Source of the DNA: Falciphora oryzae
Taxonomy: Eukaryota > Ascomycota > Sordariomycetes > Magnaporthales > Magnaporthaceae
DNA length: 64,000 nt
Direction: 5' to 3'
NCBI GenBank assembly: GCA_000733355.1
Contig: JNVV01000020.1
Location: 101,743-165,742, forward strand
Position numbers and translations under genes: made by a program. How positions within the stretch are numbered: the first letter of the stretch is position 1; each line of letters begins with the position of its first letter. Shown in pieces: positions 1-11,892 of the stretch. Under the pieces are notes generated by a model that searched no databases, was not told the origin of the DNA, and saw only the letters and a list, made by a program, of their open reading frames with translations.

Positions 1-831
1 CGCAGGCGTGGCTCAACCCGCCGCCTCCCGCCGTGCCCGTCGCGGCCGAGGCGCCCAAGGTCGGCGACCTGGCGCCGCTGGACCGCGACCGCAAGATCGA
101 GTTTGGCGGCGGCAGGAGGGTGCTGGTTGTGTTTCTGCGCTGCGTCGGCTGTGCCTGTGAGTTTTTTTTTTTTTTCTTTTCCTTCTCTGTTTTGAAATCC
201 CGTTTGTTCCCCTCCTCTCTCCCTTTCTTTCCGGCCTGCTGACCACCCTCTCCTCCAAAAAACAGTCGCCCAAAAAACCTTCCTCAACCTCCGCACCCTC
301 GCCAACCGCCACCAGGGCTCGCTACACTGCATCGCCGTCTCGCACTCGTCGCCCGAGGCGACCAAGAAGTGGCTCGACCTGCTGGGCGGCGCCTGGCAGG
401 TCCAGGTGATCGTCGACGAGGAGCGCGCCATCTACGCCGCCTGGGGCCTGGGTCTGGGCAACACCTGGTACCTCTTCAACCCGACCACCCAGATCCAAGG
501 GTGGAAGGAGAAGGGCTGGCTTGGCAACACGGTCGCGACGTCGATCCAGCGGAAAGCCACGTTCGAGAACCGCGTGGCTGCCGGCTCGCCCCAGCCCAAC
601 AAGCTGGCGCGGTCAAATACGGGCCTGGGAGGGAAGAAGGGAGCGCAGGCTCAGCCCGAGCCCGAGCCGGAAGAGGAGGACACGGGGCCCTCGACGGCCA
701 TGGGGAACAAGTGGCAGCAGGCCGGCGCCTTCGCCATCGACGGCAGGGGCACCGTCGTCTGGGGCGGCAAGGCGCTCAGGGCGGACGACGTCATGGACCT
801 TGACATGGGCGTCAAGATCCTCGGCCTTTGA
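1..831 (+). CDS. AhpC/TSA_2 thioredoxin-like protein, 5' end missing
   Basis: Two exons are visible: 1-156, open to the window edge, and 266-831. The intron at 157-265 has donor GTGAGT and acceptor CAG and restores a continuous reading frame. The joined product has a thioredoxin-like core containing RCVGCAF, a CxxC-type pair that sits at the active site of the AhpC/TSA_2 (PRXL2/AAED1-like) proteins. It is followed by conserved segments such as IAVSHSSPEATKKW and GLGLGNTWYLFNP. The C-terminal half carries an acidic linker (QPEPEPEEEDTG) and ends GVKILGL. Members of this family are presumed peroxiredoxin-like redox proteins; the actual substrate is unknown. No in-frame ATG is present in exon 1, so the start lies upstream of the window. 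Family assignment is from motif and overall pattern only. Confidence 0.8.
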
Positions 832-1143
832 AATCGCGAGAGCATATTTTCGGGGAGGCGTGTCGGGTTCGAATACTGCATTGTTGGTTGGAGCGTGTTC
901 TTGCATGGGAAAAGGGAAGCAAAACCTTCATAGTAGTGGCGTCTGGTGTTTTTCTTTTTTTCTAGCGTCATGATACAACATTTTCAATCGACAAACTGTG
1001 ATTCCAACATTCGTGCGACATTACGGGGCTTTCCAATCAGTAAAATTGTCGAGCGCAAAGTAACAGCAATGAAGGAACACCGAGAGCGGAAGCCGATGTG
1101 CGGCAGGCAAAAAATTACCTTTGTGGACAAAACCGCAAAAGAT
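832..1143. other. Intergenic, no gene seen
   Basis: This is the 3' flank of the thioredoxin-like gene up to the tRNA. I see no coding potential or repeat here. Confidence 0.6.
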
Positions 1144-1240
1144 CGACAGCGACAGGACTCGAACCTGTGCGCTCGAAAGCATATGATACCTGAATTCAGG
1201 GAATTCGAGTCATACTCCTTAACCACTCGGACACGCTGTC
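1144..1240 (-). tRNA. tRNA-Ser(CGA) with 16-nt intron
   Basis: On the minus strand a complete cloverleaf can be folded. The acceptor stem is GACAGCG/CGCTGTC with discriminator G. The D-arm contains AGTGGTTAAGG, and the anticodon stem TATGA/TCATA encloses the loop CTCGAA...A with anticodon CGA. There is a long class-II variable arm (TGCTTTCGAGCGC) and a T-arm ACAGG-TTCGAGT-CCTGT. The anticodon arm closes only if 16 nt (1188-1203) are removed between positions 37 and 38, the canonical site for nuclear tRNA introns. The long variable arm plus anticodon CGA fits serine. Mature length would be 81 nt before CCA addition. Confidence 0.95.
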
Positions 1241-2368
1241 GTTGGAGAAGATGGCGCAAGCTGTCAGATCATATTGCCCCGCTTCGTCCGAGGTGCCAAG
1301 CCTGCAGAGCGTAATTCAACCAGGCAGCCTCCGCCCGCAAGTTCCTAGACGCAGGTTGCACCCACCCTCCCTTTCTACACCCTGCAGCCATCACGTTGAT
1401 CGCTCGTCGCTGTCCACGGCAAAGCAGGCGCAGGAAACGGCCCAGCCAGCGCAGGGCCCTAAGCCCAAAGCAAGGGATCATCTTTGGTCTGCGGATGTCG
1501 GGCAAGGCGCCCAAGCCTCATGCGAAACCGTGCGCTCGGCTTTACCCGCTGCTGCGTGTGCCCTGGCGCCACGAAGATCCAGGCATAAACCCAACTTGGA
1601 GGCGAACAAGTGCTGATGGCTAGGTAGGTAGACACTACCCTCAGGCAAAGCGCCGCCCTTTCTCTCTTGCATCGCGAAGCCTCGTGGGAAGCCCAGCCGA
1701 TACCAGAACACCCCTGCTCTTAAGTCCATCAACGCCCGTGACGGCAACGGCTCGGCGGCTCTGGTGGCGCTGCGGGGGGCGGGCCGCCGGCTCGGGCCAT
1801 CTTGGACCCCCCAACGTCGAAAGGACCCTTGTGGATAGCCAAACCCAGGCATAACCGTCGCCTATTCTTACCCTCTCCGTCCTTTGCTTGCTTTTTGTTT
1901 GCGTTGCCGCACTGCCCGCCTGCCAGGCATGCATCTGTCTGATCACGGGCGCTGGTGCTCAGGGCCCAGGGCACACACACTGGCCAGTTAGTTACCTTTC
2001 ATCCGGTGTCCGATACGCGCCAGACTTTTATCACGACGACATTTACCAATCTAACTTGCTTTCCGGCGTTTTTTTTTTTTTTTTTTTGGGCTTCTCTCTC
2101 CTCGAAGTTAGAATATTATACCACCCAAGCCTAGCCTCTGACCTGGCTTTCCGTCCGGGCCCCATTTGTTGGGACAACGAGCAGACCGACTATATGCAAA
2201 TCCTAGGTTGAAGGATCGCGGGAGACTCGGCCCTTTTAATATGACGAGACCCATCCTTCCCTGACGCTAGTGCCCTAAGCTTTGGCGTAAAACCTGGCCC
2301 ATTGGCCACGGAACAACGCCGAGTCTGCCGGGCCGCAACCGCCGCGCGGCCGCTCTGTCGGATCCAAA
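1241..2368. other. Intergenic, no gene seen
   Basis: Short open frames here resemble no protein family and overlap each other on both strands. A T-run lies around 2070-2087. Nothing else is supported. Confidence 0.5.
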
Positions 2369-2466
2369 NNNNNNNNNNNNNNNNNNNNNNNNNNNNNNNN
2401 NNNNNNNNNNNNNNNNNNNNNNNNNNNNNNNNNNNNNNNNNNNNNNNNNNNNNNNNNNNNNNNNNN
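2369..2466. other. Assembly gap (98 N)
   Basis: This is a run of 98 undetermined bases. True gap size and content are unknown; sequence either side shows no gene running into it. Confidence 0.99.
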
Positions 2467-3748
2467 TCCGGCATCGCCCAGGCCACGGCTACTCCCGGAG
2501 GCCATGGCAGGACACGTGTGATACCAGCTCGTTGTTTCGTTTCAGGTGAGCAGGTGAGTAGCTCTCTTTCTCATCCAGGCAACGTAGACCAATTGTGGAA
2601 GGATTGTGATTGTGTGGGTTTCCATGTGGGAGAGATGAACCAGGCAAAGGTGAGAAAAAGAAGCGAGGCGAGAACAGGGAGGATACTGCGTTGCAAGAGA
2701 CACAAAACACCAGCCCGGACAGACCTGCATATGAACCAAGATACCCAGAGAGACAAGAAACAAGAGGGAAAATTAAAGAAAACCCCCATATCCATGTACC
2801 TCGCCCGCCCGCCCCGAAGCCCATTTGCCAAAAGCGATGATATCCATAGAAGAACATCCCACAGAAACGCAACAGCGAGTCCCGAGGAAGAGATGCCCAC
2901 TTCTTTGCGCCTCAGAAATGCCCGCGAGCAAAAGAAAACGCACACCTTGCCCCTTGACGATCTGATAGTCCCAATAAATGTTGAACGAAAAGAGGTCCCC
3001 AAAAACACAACGCGTTCTCGTTTCTCCCATCGCCCCCTAGAACACCGATCGATTGTTTTCTGATAACTCCTATTCCCCCCGAATTCCCGCGTTGTTGATG
3101 TGTGAGATATTTTTTGTGGTGATGTAATGAGTTCCGTGCCGCGAGGTAAAGGAAACCAAGGACGAGAAAAAAGAACAAAAACTCCCCCAGATAACCCTCC
3201 TCCAAAGTCCAAGATATGAAAAGAGCAGTATCCCCAGGCCACACTATTTCCTCCACCATTACTACCAGGGGTGTAAGCGCAGAAACTACATAGGTGTAGC
3301 TTTAGATGATGACCAGAACCTCCTTTGCAAACCCCTCCCTTTTTCCCACCTTTGCCTTTGCCCAACAACAGTTGCACCCAGTTCTCTTTTTGCAACGAAA
3401 AAAAAAAATAAAAAAGAGTTGTCTTCCTTCCCACTTTGCCCAAACTCAGTCCAAAAACACCAAAAAGATGACTCCGGATGGTTGTTCTCCACGTTTCGCG
3501 CCCAAGAAAGAATATCCCTTCCCACCACCTTCGCCCATATATATGTGATGTTGCTTTGCCCGTGCTAGCCCCATGGAAGTAACAAAGCGAGACACTGACG
3601 CCATATGTAGTGCGAAGAACCCTGCAAAAGCACTAAATGCACCAAACAGAAAATTATGATGAAAGGAACGACGACCATGTCCTTGAAACCGTCGTAGAGT
3701 CAGTCTCTACTCCGGGTGGCTCGCCGACAGCTAGGTCAGGAGGGGACT
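2467..3748. other. 3' flank of the 3749-6003 gene, no gene seen
   Basis: A long open frame on the minus strand (2571-3443) has the composition of translated homopolymer-rich noncoding DNA and no recognisable motif. The region is probably 3' UTR and spacer of the neighbouring minus-strand gene. Confidence 0.5.
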
Positions 3749-4733
3749 CTAGCCCCAGACGCTGGCCTGCACAGAGCCGAGACCAGACTTGTTGCCCCAA
3801 ACGCCAGGGCGACCGCCCCATCCGGAGATGCCAACATTACCACTCTCGGGCCCGGCGGTGGCCGACTGGGGTGCGTTGGAGGAACCGACCGAAGAAACCG
3901 GGGCACCGTTGCCGCCGGACTTGTCGTCACCGTTGCCGGCCGAGGACGCGCTGTAGCCGTGGCTCAGCGGCGAGGGCAGTGGCGTCGTCGACCGCTGCTT
4001 GTTGGCAAGCACCGGATTGGACGGCGAGCCGGCGCCAGACGGCCTCGTGCCGATCGGTGCGACAGTCGCACCCCCGGCAGACTGCTTGTTGCTGCTCGGG
4101 GACCCGTTAGGGGAAGAGGTGCTTGCTCTGGTGATGGGCGCACCACCCTGTTGCGACTGCTGCGGCTGGGGCGGCGGCGCATCGAAGGCGGCTCTCGAGC
4201 CGGCGTTAGACAGGGGGCTCGCGTTCGAGTTGGCGCGGGACCGGTCGTTCGCGGCCACAATGGCAGCCTGCGACCCCTCGGGGGCGCCAGGCCCCTGAGG
4301 CTGCTGTTGTGACTGGGCATCGCCCTGGTTCGAGGACGGGGCGCGACCGTACTCGTATGCGAGGGGCGAGGGCCCGCGGAGGCCCGGGGCGGCCGAGGGA
4401 ACCACATGATGGGTTGGCGGGCCGGGGCGCACGGCGCCCGTTTCGTCGACGTAGGCTCCGCCCTCTGCGAACTGGCCCTCGCCATAGAGGGCACTGCGCT
4501 GGCGGGCGATAAGTTCACGCCGCTCGTCCTCGGACATGTTGCTACCGGGACTCAGGGTGCGGTCAGGCTTGTTGTAGTTGTTCATCTCTGAGAGGACAGC
4601 CGCTGTGTCCATTGAAACGGGTGAGCCGGTTAGCTTGATTGTCCGTGTTGGTAGAGAATAAAGAAAAGATGTGTGATGGTGAAGCGTGAGTAGGGGAAGA
4701 AAGTCACTTGACAGGGAGAAGCATGACAGGGCA

Positions 4734-4788
<55 letters not shown>

Positions 4789-6003
4789 GTCGACGACCGT
4801 TGACTTCTAATACGATATTCAAGATGGTACAAGAGGAGCCGCGCAGGGCCATGACACGTTGGGATATCCTGTCTTCCCTTTGAAAGACGGGTTTCCCCTT
4901 TTTTGATATTTTTTTTTCTTTGTTCGGATATGTCTGGTATAAACGGAAGAGTGAAGAGGGAGGCTCGTGCGAATGTTATACAGCAGAGGGCGGCCTACTT
5001 CGGTTGTATTGCTGCTCTTGATGATAGTTGCGCAGCTCTCGCTCCCGCTGAGCCGCCATCCTCCGCTTCGCCTGCATCATCTGCTCCGCCTCGTTGGAGC
5101 CTCGCGAGGTCTGGTGTCTTTGGTTTGCGTAAAAGTTGGAGAGGTTTGAACCCTGGTGGGGGCCGCGGGCATCTTCGAAGCTGCCAACCGAGTGTGGGCG
5201 CGAGCCGGGACCGGAGGGCATACGGTTGTGGTTGTCTGATACAGGGCGAGGCGGCAGGGCGATCGAATGGTCAGTCGGCATTCCAGCAGACGCGGCGGGT
5301 GAGATGGATGCGCCGCGGTTGTCTGTCTCTTTTCCCATCTCGCTTCCTCCTCACGACCGCGGCGCGCGGCCACGGGACTGGGCCCAGCCAGCCCAGGCAG
5401 ACTTACCAAAGTCTGGGCGCGGTTTTCTGGCAGGGCCGGTAGGGAAATGAGGGTGGGCGGGGAGCGACTCACGTCGGCCGGGTACCGTAAACATCTTGCC
5501 GCTCTTGACGAGGTTGTCGATCGCTTTTTCGACCTCTAGTAACGCAAAAATCTGGTCAGCATCCATCCGCAACTGTTTGTCTATCCTCGGCTCCCCCGAT
5601 CCCCGCCCCAGGGTGTCGCCCGCACTCAGACACCCGGCACAAAGACGGCGACAAGCTATGCGAGTATCCCGCCGAGATGCGGGTCGGTGATCCATTTTCA
5701 CTCATCCGGTGCGCTTGTCCATCATGCTTCGGTCGCCGTTTCAGCGGTGTGGGTAGAGAAACGTACCCTCGATTTGAGAAACAAATGCGGCGGCCTCCTC
5801 TCGCGGGACGGTAGAACTGGCACCTGGAACGCACAACAGCAAGGTCAATTGGGGCTGCAAAGCAAAAACGCGATAGATGAAGCCAGCACAAGGCAACCCT
5901 GCTAATGGCCGAGGAGAAACGAACCTGAGCGGGCAGGGGGAGTCTGGTGTTCCCAGGTGGTTTGCCCCCCAGCAGACCACTGCGAGTTTTCGTAGTATGA
6001 CAT
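3749..6003 (-). CDS. Conserved low-complexity fungal protein, function unknown
   Basis: Five exons are read on the minus strand: 5925-6003, 5767-5823, 5473-5535, 4999-5322 and 3749-4602. Donors are GTTCGT, GTACGT, GTGAGT and GTAGGC. Total coding length is 1377 nt, or 458 residues. The start is ATG at 6003 (MSYYENSQWS). The N-terminus contains a short conserved stretch (AAAFVSQIEEVEKAIDNLVKSG), then a probable helical basic segment (MMQAKRRMAAQRERELRNYH), then SEDERRELIARQRSALYG. The second half is Ser/Pro/Gln/Gly-rich and ends in a conserved Trp-rich tail (SGWGGRPGVWGNKSGLGSVQ). I recognise the pattern as a widely conserved ascomycete protein without an assigned function. The fourth intron is long (4603-4998) and carries a 48-nt GA/CT microsatellite. 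The residue at the exon 3/4 junction (His) differs from the Arg I would expect, so that acceptor is the least certain splice site. Confidence 0.85.
4737..4784. repeat. (GA)24 microsatellite in intron 4
   Basis: This is an uninterrupted dinucleotide run of 48 nt. In the sense of the host gene it reads (CT/TC)n and lies about 135 nt upstream of the intron's acceptor. Confidence 0.95.
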
Positions 6004-9000
6004 TTTGGCGTGGTGGCGCACTTGCGGCTCGGCGAGGGATGCGGAGGCGTTCGGGAGGGTGCGGTCAGATGGCTCGCGACGGCCAAGAAGAGCGCCGAAG
6101 CAGGAGGTCGGCGACGGAACCGCGGGCTGTTTGGCTGACTCGACGGCGGCCGAGGATGGGTCGCTTGGTCTCCCAGGGGAGAGCCGGTCGCTAGTGTGTT
6201 TGTTCTGGCCTCTTATCGGCGGGAAAAGAGCGACTGTCGGGTCAGCCTCGAGGCCTCCAAAACCGGCGGGAACGAGAAGGGCTGCAGCGTCATCCAACCA
6301 TGCAGGGGTTGGCCGATGGCAGGAGGCAGCAAGCAAAGTCCAAAGAAAGGCGACTGCGCTGAAAGGGCGGTGCAGCACCAGGCAGCAAATCGCAGGCACT
6401 TTGGGTTGCGGTTGGGGTCGCAGCAAATGGCCAGCGAAGAGCAAGGAAAGGACTAAAAGCAGGCCACAGACGACTAGCCTAGGAGGGTTGCGGGGAGGGG
6501 CGGAGGTGAGGTGAAAGCGTCGACCTAGTGTCTGCCACGGGCACCAGCAGCTCGAGCGGCACGATTAAAAATCGCAAAGGGGAAAAAGATTTGGGGCTCG
6601 GGGGCGTGCGGTGCGGTGCGGTGGGTGCGCGTCGCCAGCTGTCTGGCTCTTCGGCAAAAGTCGACTTGCGTGGAAGGAACAGGGCCGGACTCACCTTACC
6701 GAAACAGACGAGGGGAAAAAATGAAAAATAAAAAAGACTGCCAGATCTCCAGCGCTCTCTACCCTCGCACAATGATGCCAAAGAAACCCAAGCCCCAAAC
6801 AATAATACAATAGAAGCAGAAAATGGTCGATACAAGATGGTCACGACAGTACGGACAGCGAAAGTGGAAAAGAGAGGAAGGATGGAAAAGGGGGCAGAGC
6901 GGGAACAATGGAGTCGCGAAACGTGGATGCGATGCCGCTGTGCGCGCGACGAACGTTGTGCCGTCTCCTTGTCCAATTTCTTCTTTCCCAGTCGGGGCGC
7001 TCAGTCTTGGTCGCCCTCCTCTCTCTGTCGTCTTCCACACCTCACCGTTCTTTTTCGTCCAGTCGCTGCAGAACTGGGGCTCCAACGGGACGCTGCACGT
7101 TTACTGGAAGGGTTAAAAAATTAGGAGCCACGAGCAGACTGGCATGGTGGGGGGACACGGCCAGGGTGGGCTGGAGGCGGGCGCCCGGGGGCCAGAAATT
7201 GAGAGCGCCGTGTTAAATGTGGGTCTATTGTACCTTGGGACGTGGACAATGTAATGAGACAGGCCGCCTTCGGCTAGTCGGCCTCAGGAGCCACTTCGGG
7301 GATATACAGGCGCTGGCGATGGATGAGATGTGCTGGGAACAGATCGAGCGATGGCGGCGGGCGCTGGGAAGGGTGAGAACATCCCAACCGATCCCCCAAC
7401 CAGCCAAGCGTCACATAACGGCCAGGCAATGGCTTCCCGGCCGACCGGCTGGAAAATTGATGACGGTCAAAAATGCGCACCTGACGGGCTGACAGATCTC
7501 CAAGCCCAATCAATAATGGCATATGGGATCCCGGGCCATGCCGCCCGCCCCCTTTTCGCTGTTGGGCGGGCGGCGTGTGGCACAAGCCAAAGGAGAATTT
7601 GGGTGATCCCTGTGTCGCCCCAAATCGACCACATCATTATCAAATCGCGCCTTTTCACCCCGTGATGGTGGAGGGCCGCCCCGCTGGGCACGGGGACCTG
7701 TGGACCGTGGACTGTGTGGGCTGGTCGGGGACTGGGATCGGGGACGGCGAGGAAACCTTAAAATCTCAAAGGGGAAATCCAAAGGGCCCCAGTGTCTGTT
7801 TCTCTTGTTGGCGTCATATAATTCCTCAATCGCGGATAAGCGTCCAACTGGTGATACTGCTGTAAAACCAACACGAACGAGAATAAGCAAAAAAAAAAAA
7901 AAAAAAAGGGGGCCAATCCGTGATGCCATCATCTAATCGTGTGGGAAAGATGAGACTGCTGCGAGGCGCTGTCTGTGCTCGGCATGCAGTTGGCCCAGAG
8001 CACGAGGCCTCGCGGCACATCACATCGACTGCGGACTCGACCCCGCGGGATGCGCCCCAAGAGGCAGTCATATGCGACCGACACATCGATGGCATTCGAG
8101 ATGCGTTCGATGCAACGACCCAATCCGGATTCGACGGAACGGGGGCTGCAGGTAAGGCGGCAAACAAGCAATCCTACCTAGTAACCAACCATTTGCAGCC
8201 AGTTTGCTCTTTTCGCAGGCGCAAGAAAGCCTCGGTTGTAGATCTCGTACGTACGCCTCACACTGCGGCAAGATGTTCTGCGATCAACCCAGTTGGCCGC
8301 CCCGTGCCCGATGTGACATGATGATACCGAAGCCAGGAGACGGCTTGTGGGGATGATGGTATAAATGGAGACGATCCCTTGGTGCGATCGAGAGATGGAC
8401 CGGCATTGCATCTCACCAACCGATAGGTTCTCCCAACCCATCAAGCTGCCGTTGCATGGAAAAGCAAAAATCTCAAAGCCCGAACAATACAAGTCCCACT
8501 TGGGCTGGAGAAAAGAAAAACAATCGAAGAGGCTTGGCGCAGGATAGTGGCGCGGGTAAAGCCGCAGATGACAATGAAGGGGCATGCCGGCTCGTCACTG
8601 GGAATTGGCTTCTGATGAGCCGGGGCCGCCCCGGCCTTTCGCTGTTGGGACGAATGCTGATGTGCTCGGATGCGGCCGTCGAGTTCCCGGTCAGCCCAGA
8701 GTCGGCCCTGTCTTAGCCGCTTTCAGAAAGAGGAAAATGGGCACGGGCAAAGCGCCACTTTTGAGCCGCGATGCTTTTCGCTAGAGATCGATAACTTGAA
8801 TATCGGGGCTGCCTAGCCCAGGAACAACAGGGCTGCCTGTTGGTTGGCGCTCATTAGCAAACGGAAACCCGTCGAGGGCCCTGCCAGAAGGAATAGCCCC
8901 GCTGGAGATCCCGCGACTTTCGGGCGGTGACAAACGCCCCCCCTGCAAAACCCCAGCCGATTCCGTCGCGACGAGAACCAGGTGCCAGTCATTGTTTCCA

Positions 9001-11014
9001 GCGGCGAAAAAGAAAGAAAACGGAAACCTGCCGACTGTCGCGGCCGTTCGCGGGTGTTTCGCGGGCCTCTGCGTGTCACGTCTTTTTGCTCGGAATCATG
9101 CCGTTTCCCGCCCAAACCCGTCGCCCGTCCCTCTCTCCCCTCCGAGTCAGGGCCAAGACTCCTGGACTGCTGAGGACGACTCGCCCGAGGGCAACCATCC
9201 GACAGTGTGGGTGGGTTTCGATGTGTCAGGTGCAAATCGAGGCGGGCAACAGGAAAGTGGAAAATGGCAGCCCGATGGGACGGGTCCCGCCTTGGCTTAG
9301 TAAATCCTGACTGGACACGGCTCGAATCCGGGGCGCAGGATCAATTGATCAAAGACAGGACCGACCAGCAAAAGGAGAGATTGCAGGCCAAGCTTGTGCC
9401 CCGTTGTACGCGGTACGCACGTGGCCGGGCAGCTGCCCTCCCATGCCACCATGGCTCCGGTAGTCGGCCCGGGGCGGGAGCTAGTTACTGTTCATTTGGG
9501 TCTCTGCCTGCCGCGCCCCAGCACCTGGAAAGTTGAAACGTCGCTGGAACAAGCCTGGCCAGACACAGCCTGGCTCGGACGCTAGGGAAACATCGGCGGC
9601 AAGCTACTCTGTCGCCCTACCTGCTTTCCATCACACAGTGAATTGCAGAGGAGGGGTGGGACAAGCAGGATCAGGAGAGAAAACAAGAAGCCGGAATCCC
9701 CGGTCGCATGCGTGTAATGGTTGCAACTCGGAGTCTCGTCAGGTTTCCCGCCTCGGGATTGGCACGCCTAGACTGTCTGTCACATCATCTTACGGATATC
9801 ACAGCTGCCACACACACCACTGTCTGTCTCCGTCTTCTCTGTACCAGAGAGCTTCCCGAAGCGGTATCGACTCTCCGTCGCAACACCTCACCAAGGATAA
9901 CAAGCGATGAAAGATAGGGGACCCAGAGGTCCGGTCGCAATCTCGCACCTCGACCGAATATCACGCCCGCCAAGGCACCCGACGAGGCAGGATGCACTGG
10001 TTTCGGGCGCCCGCCGCCGCCCGTGAAGCAAGCGAAAGTGCTGAATGGCAATTTAACCCGCCGCCTCTTCCATTGAAGTGGACGAAATCTCGGCAACGCC
10101 CAAGAGAGGACAAGCGCCCTGCCCTTTTTTCTCCACCCATCTCCATCGGCTGATTTGGGAAAAACGAAAGGAACCCGAGGCGGCCACGGGGCACAGGCCG
10201 TCGTGTCCCGCCCTTCTTTTTTATTCTTATTTTTATCTAATAATTCGAGGTTCGATAACGGGCGCACGGCCTTCCACCCTTCCATCCCATCGTCTGAACC
10301 TGGTCACACACCCGGACCCCTCACATCCAAAGCGGGGGCACTGAGCGGGGACATTGGAAATCAGCCCCGCCGCCTGTTTGGACACGGAGCGCCGTTCTGG
10401 TGTTTCGATGGTTTGGAACTTTTTGGAAGCGCTAACGTGCCCGGCTATCATTCTGGAATTTCTCTAGAAGCCTCAATCTTTTGCTAGAGTTCCCGGGGAT
10501 CCGATTCACCTTGGATTTCCCTCGCCTTGTGGTCGCTTGATTCGGCCCAGACGCCGGAATGCATCCGCAGCCTTGCAAGACTCTCAACCTGAGCCGATAT
10601 GACATTCCCATCAGGATCGCCTTGCCTACCTATCTATCAAGCCTATCAGATGCAACCAGGTACATCGTAAGTCGATGCCATTGTACTATATAACACGATA
10701 CATGCGTAGGTGTGACCGTCTCCGGGCCTTAGAGATAGACGATCATCCCCACCTGATATGTCACCGACATACCCCTACTGCTGATTCCGGATCGTGATGT
10801 CCGTCATATGTGTAAAAGATCGAGAGTCTGCCCTCGTTTACTTGGAACATCACTGCCCACAAACCGGGACCCAGGCGCCCATCCTCTCCAGCATTGCTGC
10901 CGACGGCAACGCCCGCCTGCAAGAACCCACCCCGGAGCAGCCTACCAGGGACAGGGAGCAATAGCCAAGCGTCATTAGCTTTGCAGTGGCAATAGAACGT
11001 CACGAGCCAGTTGT

Positions 11015-11044
11015 CGCGCGCGCGCGCGTGTGTGTGTGTGTGTG
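11015..11044. repeat. (CG)7(TG)8 alternating tract
   Basis: Thirty consecutive bases alternate pyrimidine-purine, first CG then TG. Such tracts favour left-handed Z-DNA under supercoiling; that property is general knowledge and has not been shown here. Confidence 0.9.
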
Positions 11045-11394
11045 GACGGCGCTGATCCCCTGGGGTAGTCGAGGGCGTGGCCCAGGTCTCGATGGGCCGT
11101 GTCGTATGCATAGGAGCTTGCTGTCGTTGGTAGTCGTGGCTGCACGGCAGCCTGCCGTCGTGGACGGGAAATTAGGGTCCCAGTGACAGATGTTTCTACG
11201 CCCCAAGTATGCCTATAGCTTGCTAGCCGCGTCCCTCGAAAGGGCGTCCGCGATGCCTTGGAGACTGCCTACCTTGAAGGAGACAATATAGCAAGGGACT
11301 ACTGAGCAGCGAGATGTCAGGCCCCAAGGTCCAGTATGATCTTCTAGTCTCATTCACTGTTTGCAACCCTCCAGTGAAAAAAGACGTAATCACC

Positions 11395-11892
11395 TCAGCT
11401 GAATCCCTGAATCTCGCCAAGGACCTCTTCACGAGCTCTTCGCCCGAGGCTGGTCCATGACACAGGAGCTATATAAACCAGCCCATCCCAAACCCCACTA
11501 TTGGGCTCTTCTGTAGCTTTGCGAATGAAAGCTGTGTGACGAGAACCGTGCTTGCCTTGCCCTTCACGAGAAAGCTGATATCCATGCGGCGGAGGGAGGA
11601 AGGCCCCCTGGACCATAGTGCCCCATATGGCCGTGCCGCCTTTCAACAACTCGCGATAGAGCCCTGGTTGGTCCTGGATAATCCCGCTAGCTAGGCACTC
11701 CCGCATGCCGTGCGCGAGCTGGTGTGCCAGACGTTGAGTGCCTGTGCACAAAACTGGGCAGGAAGCACCGAAGAGGGTTGCCTCCCGCCGCAGATTTGAG
11801 ATCCGCCGTATAATAGGCGATGTGTCTTCTTTTGGGCATCGAAAGCAGAATCTTGAGGAACGAGGCCGAGCATTGGCTTTCGGTGCCGACAT
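11395..11892 (-). CDS. Hypothetical ORF, 165 residues, doubtful
   Basis: This single open frame begins with ATG at 11892 and contains a Cys pair (FCFRCPKED) near the N-terminus and a basic middle. I recognise no family, signal peptide or membrane segment. It is the only ATG-started frame in the large gene-poor interval whose composition is not obviously skewed, but chance open frames of this length are common in this GC-rich DNA. It overlaps a competing frame on the same strand. Confidence 0.15.
   Translation of the reverse strand: MSAPKANARPRSSRFCFRCPKEDTSPIIRRISNLRREATLFGASCPVLCTGTQRLAHQLAHGMRECLASGIIQDQPGLYRELLKGGTAIWGTMVQGAFLPPPHGYQLSREGQGKHGSRHTAFIRKATEEPNSGVWDGLVYIAPVSWTSLGRRAREEVLGEIQGFS

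Noticed and set aside
2571..3443. 290-codon open frame on the minus strand
   Set aside because: It has no motif, its residues reflect homopolymer-rich DNA (FYFFFS, VLFSRP), and it lies in the 3' flank of a minus-strand gene.
9300..9345. CTCGAATCC string resembling a tRNA T-loop
   Set aside because: The flanking bases do not pair into a T-stem and no D- or anticodon arm is found.
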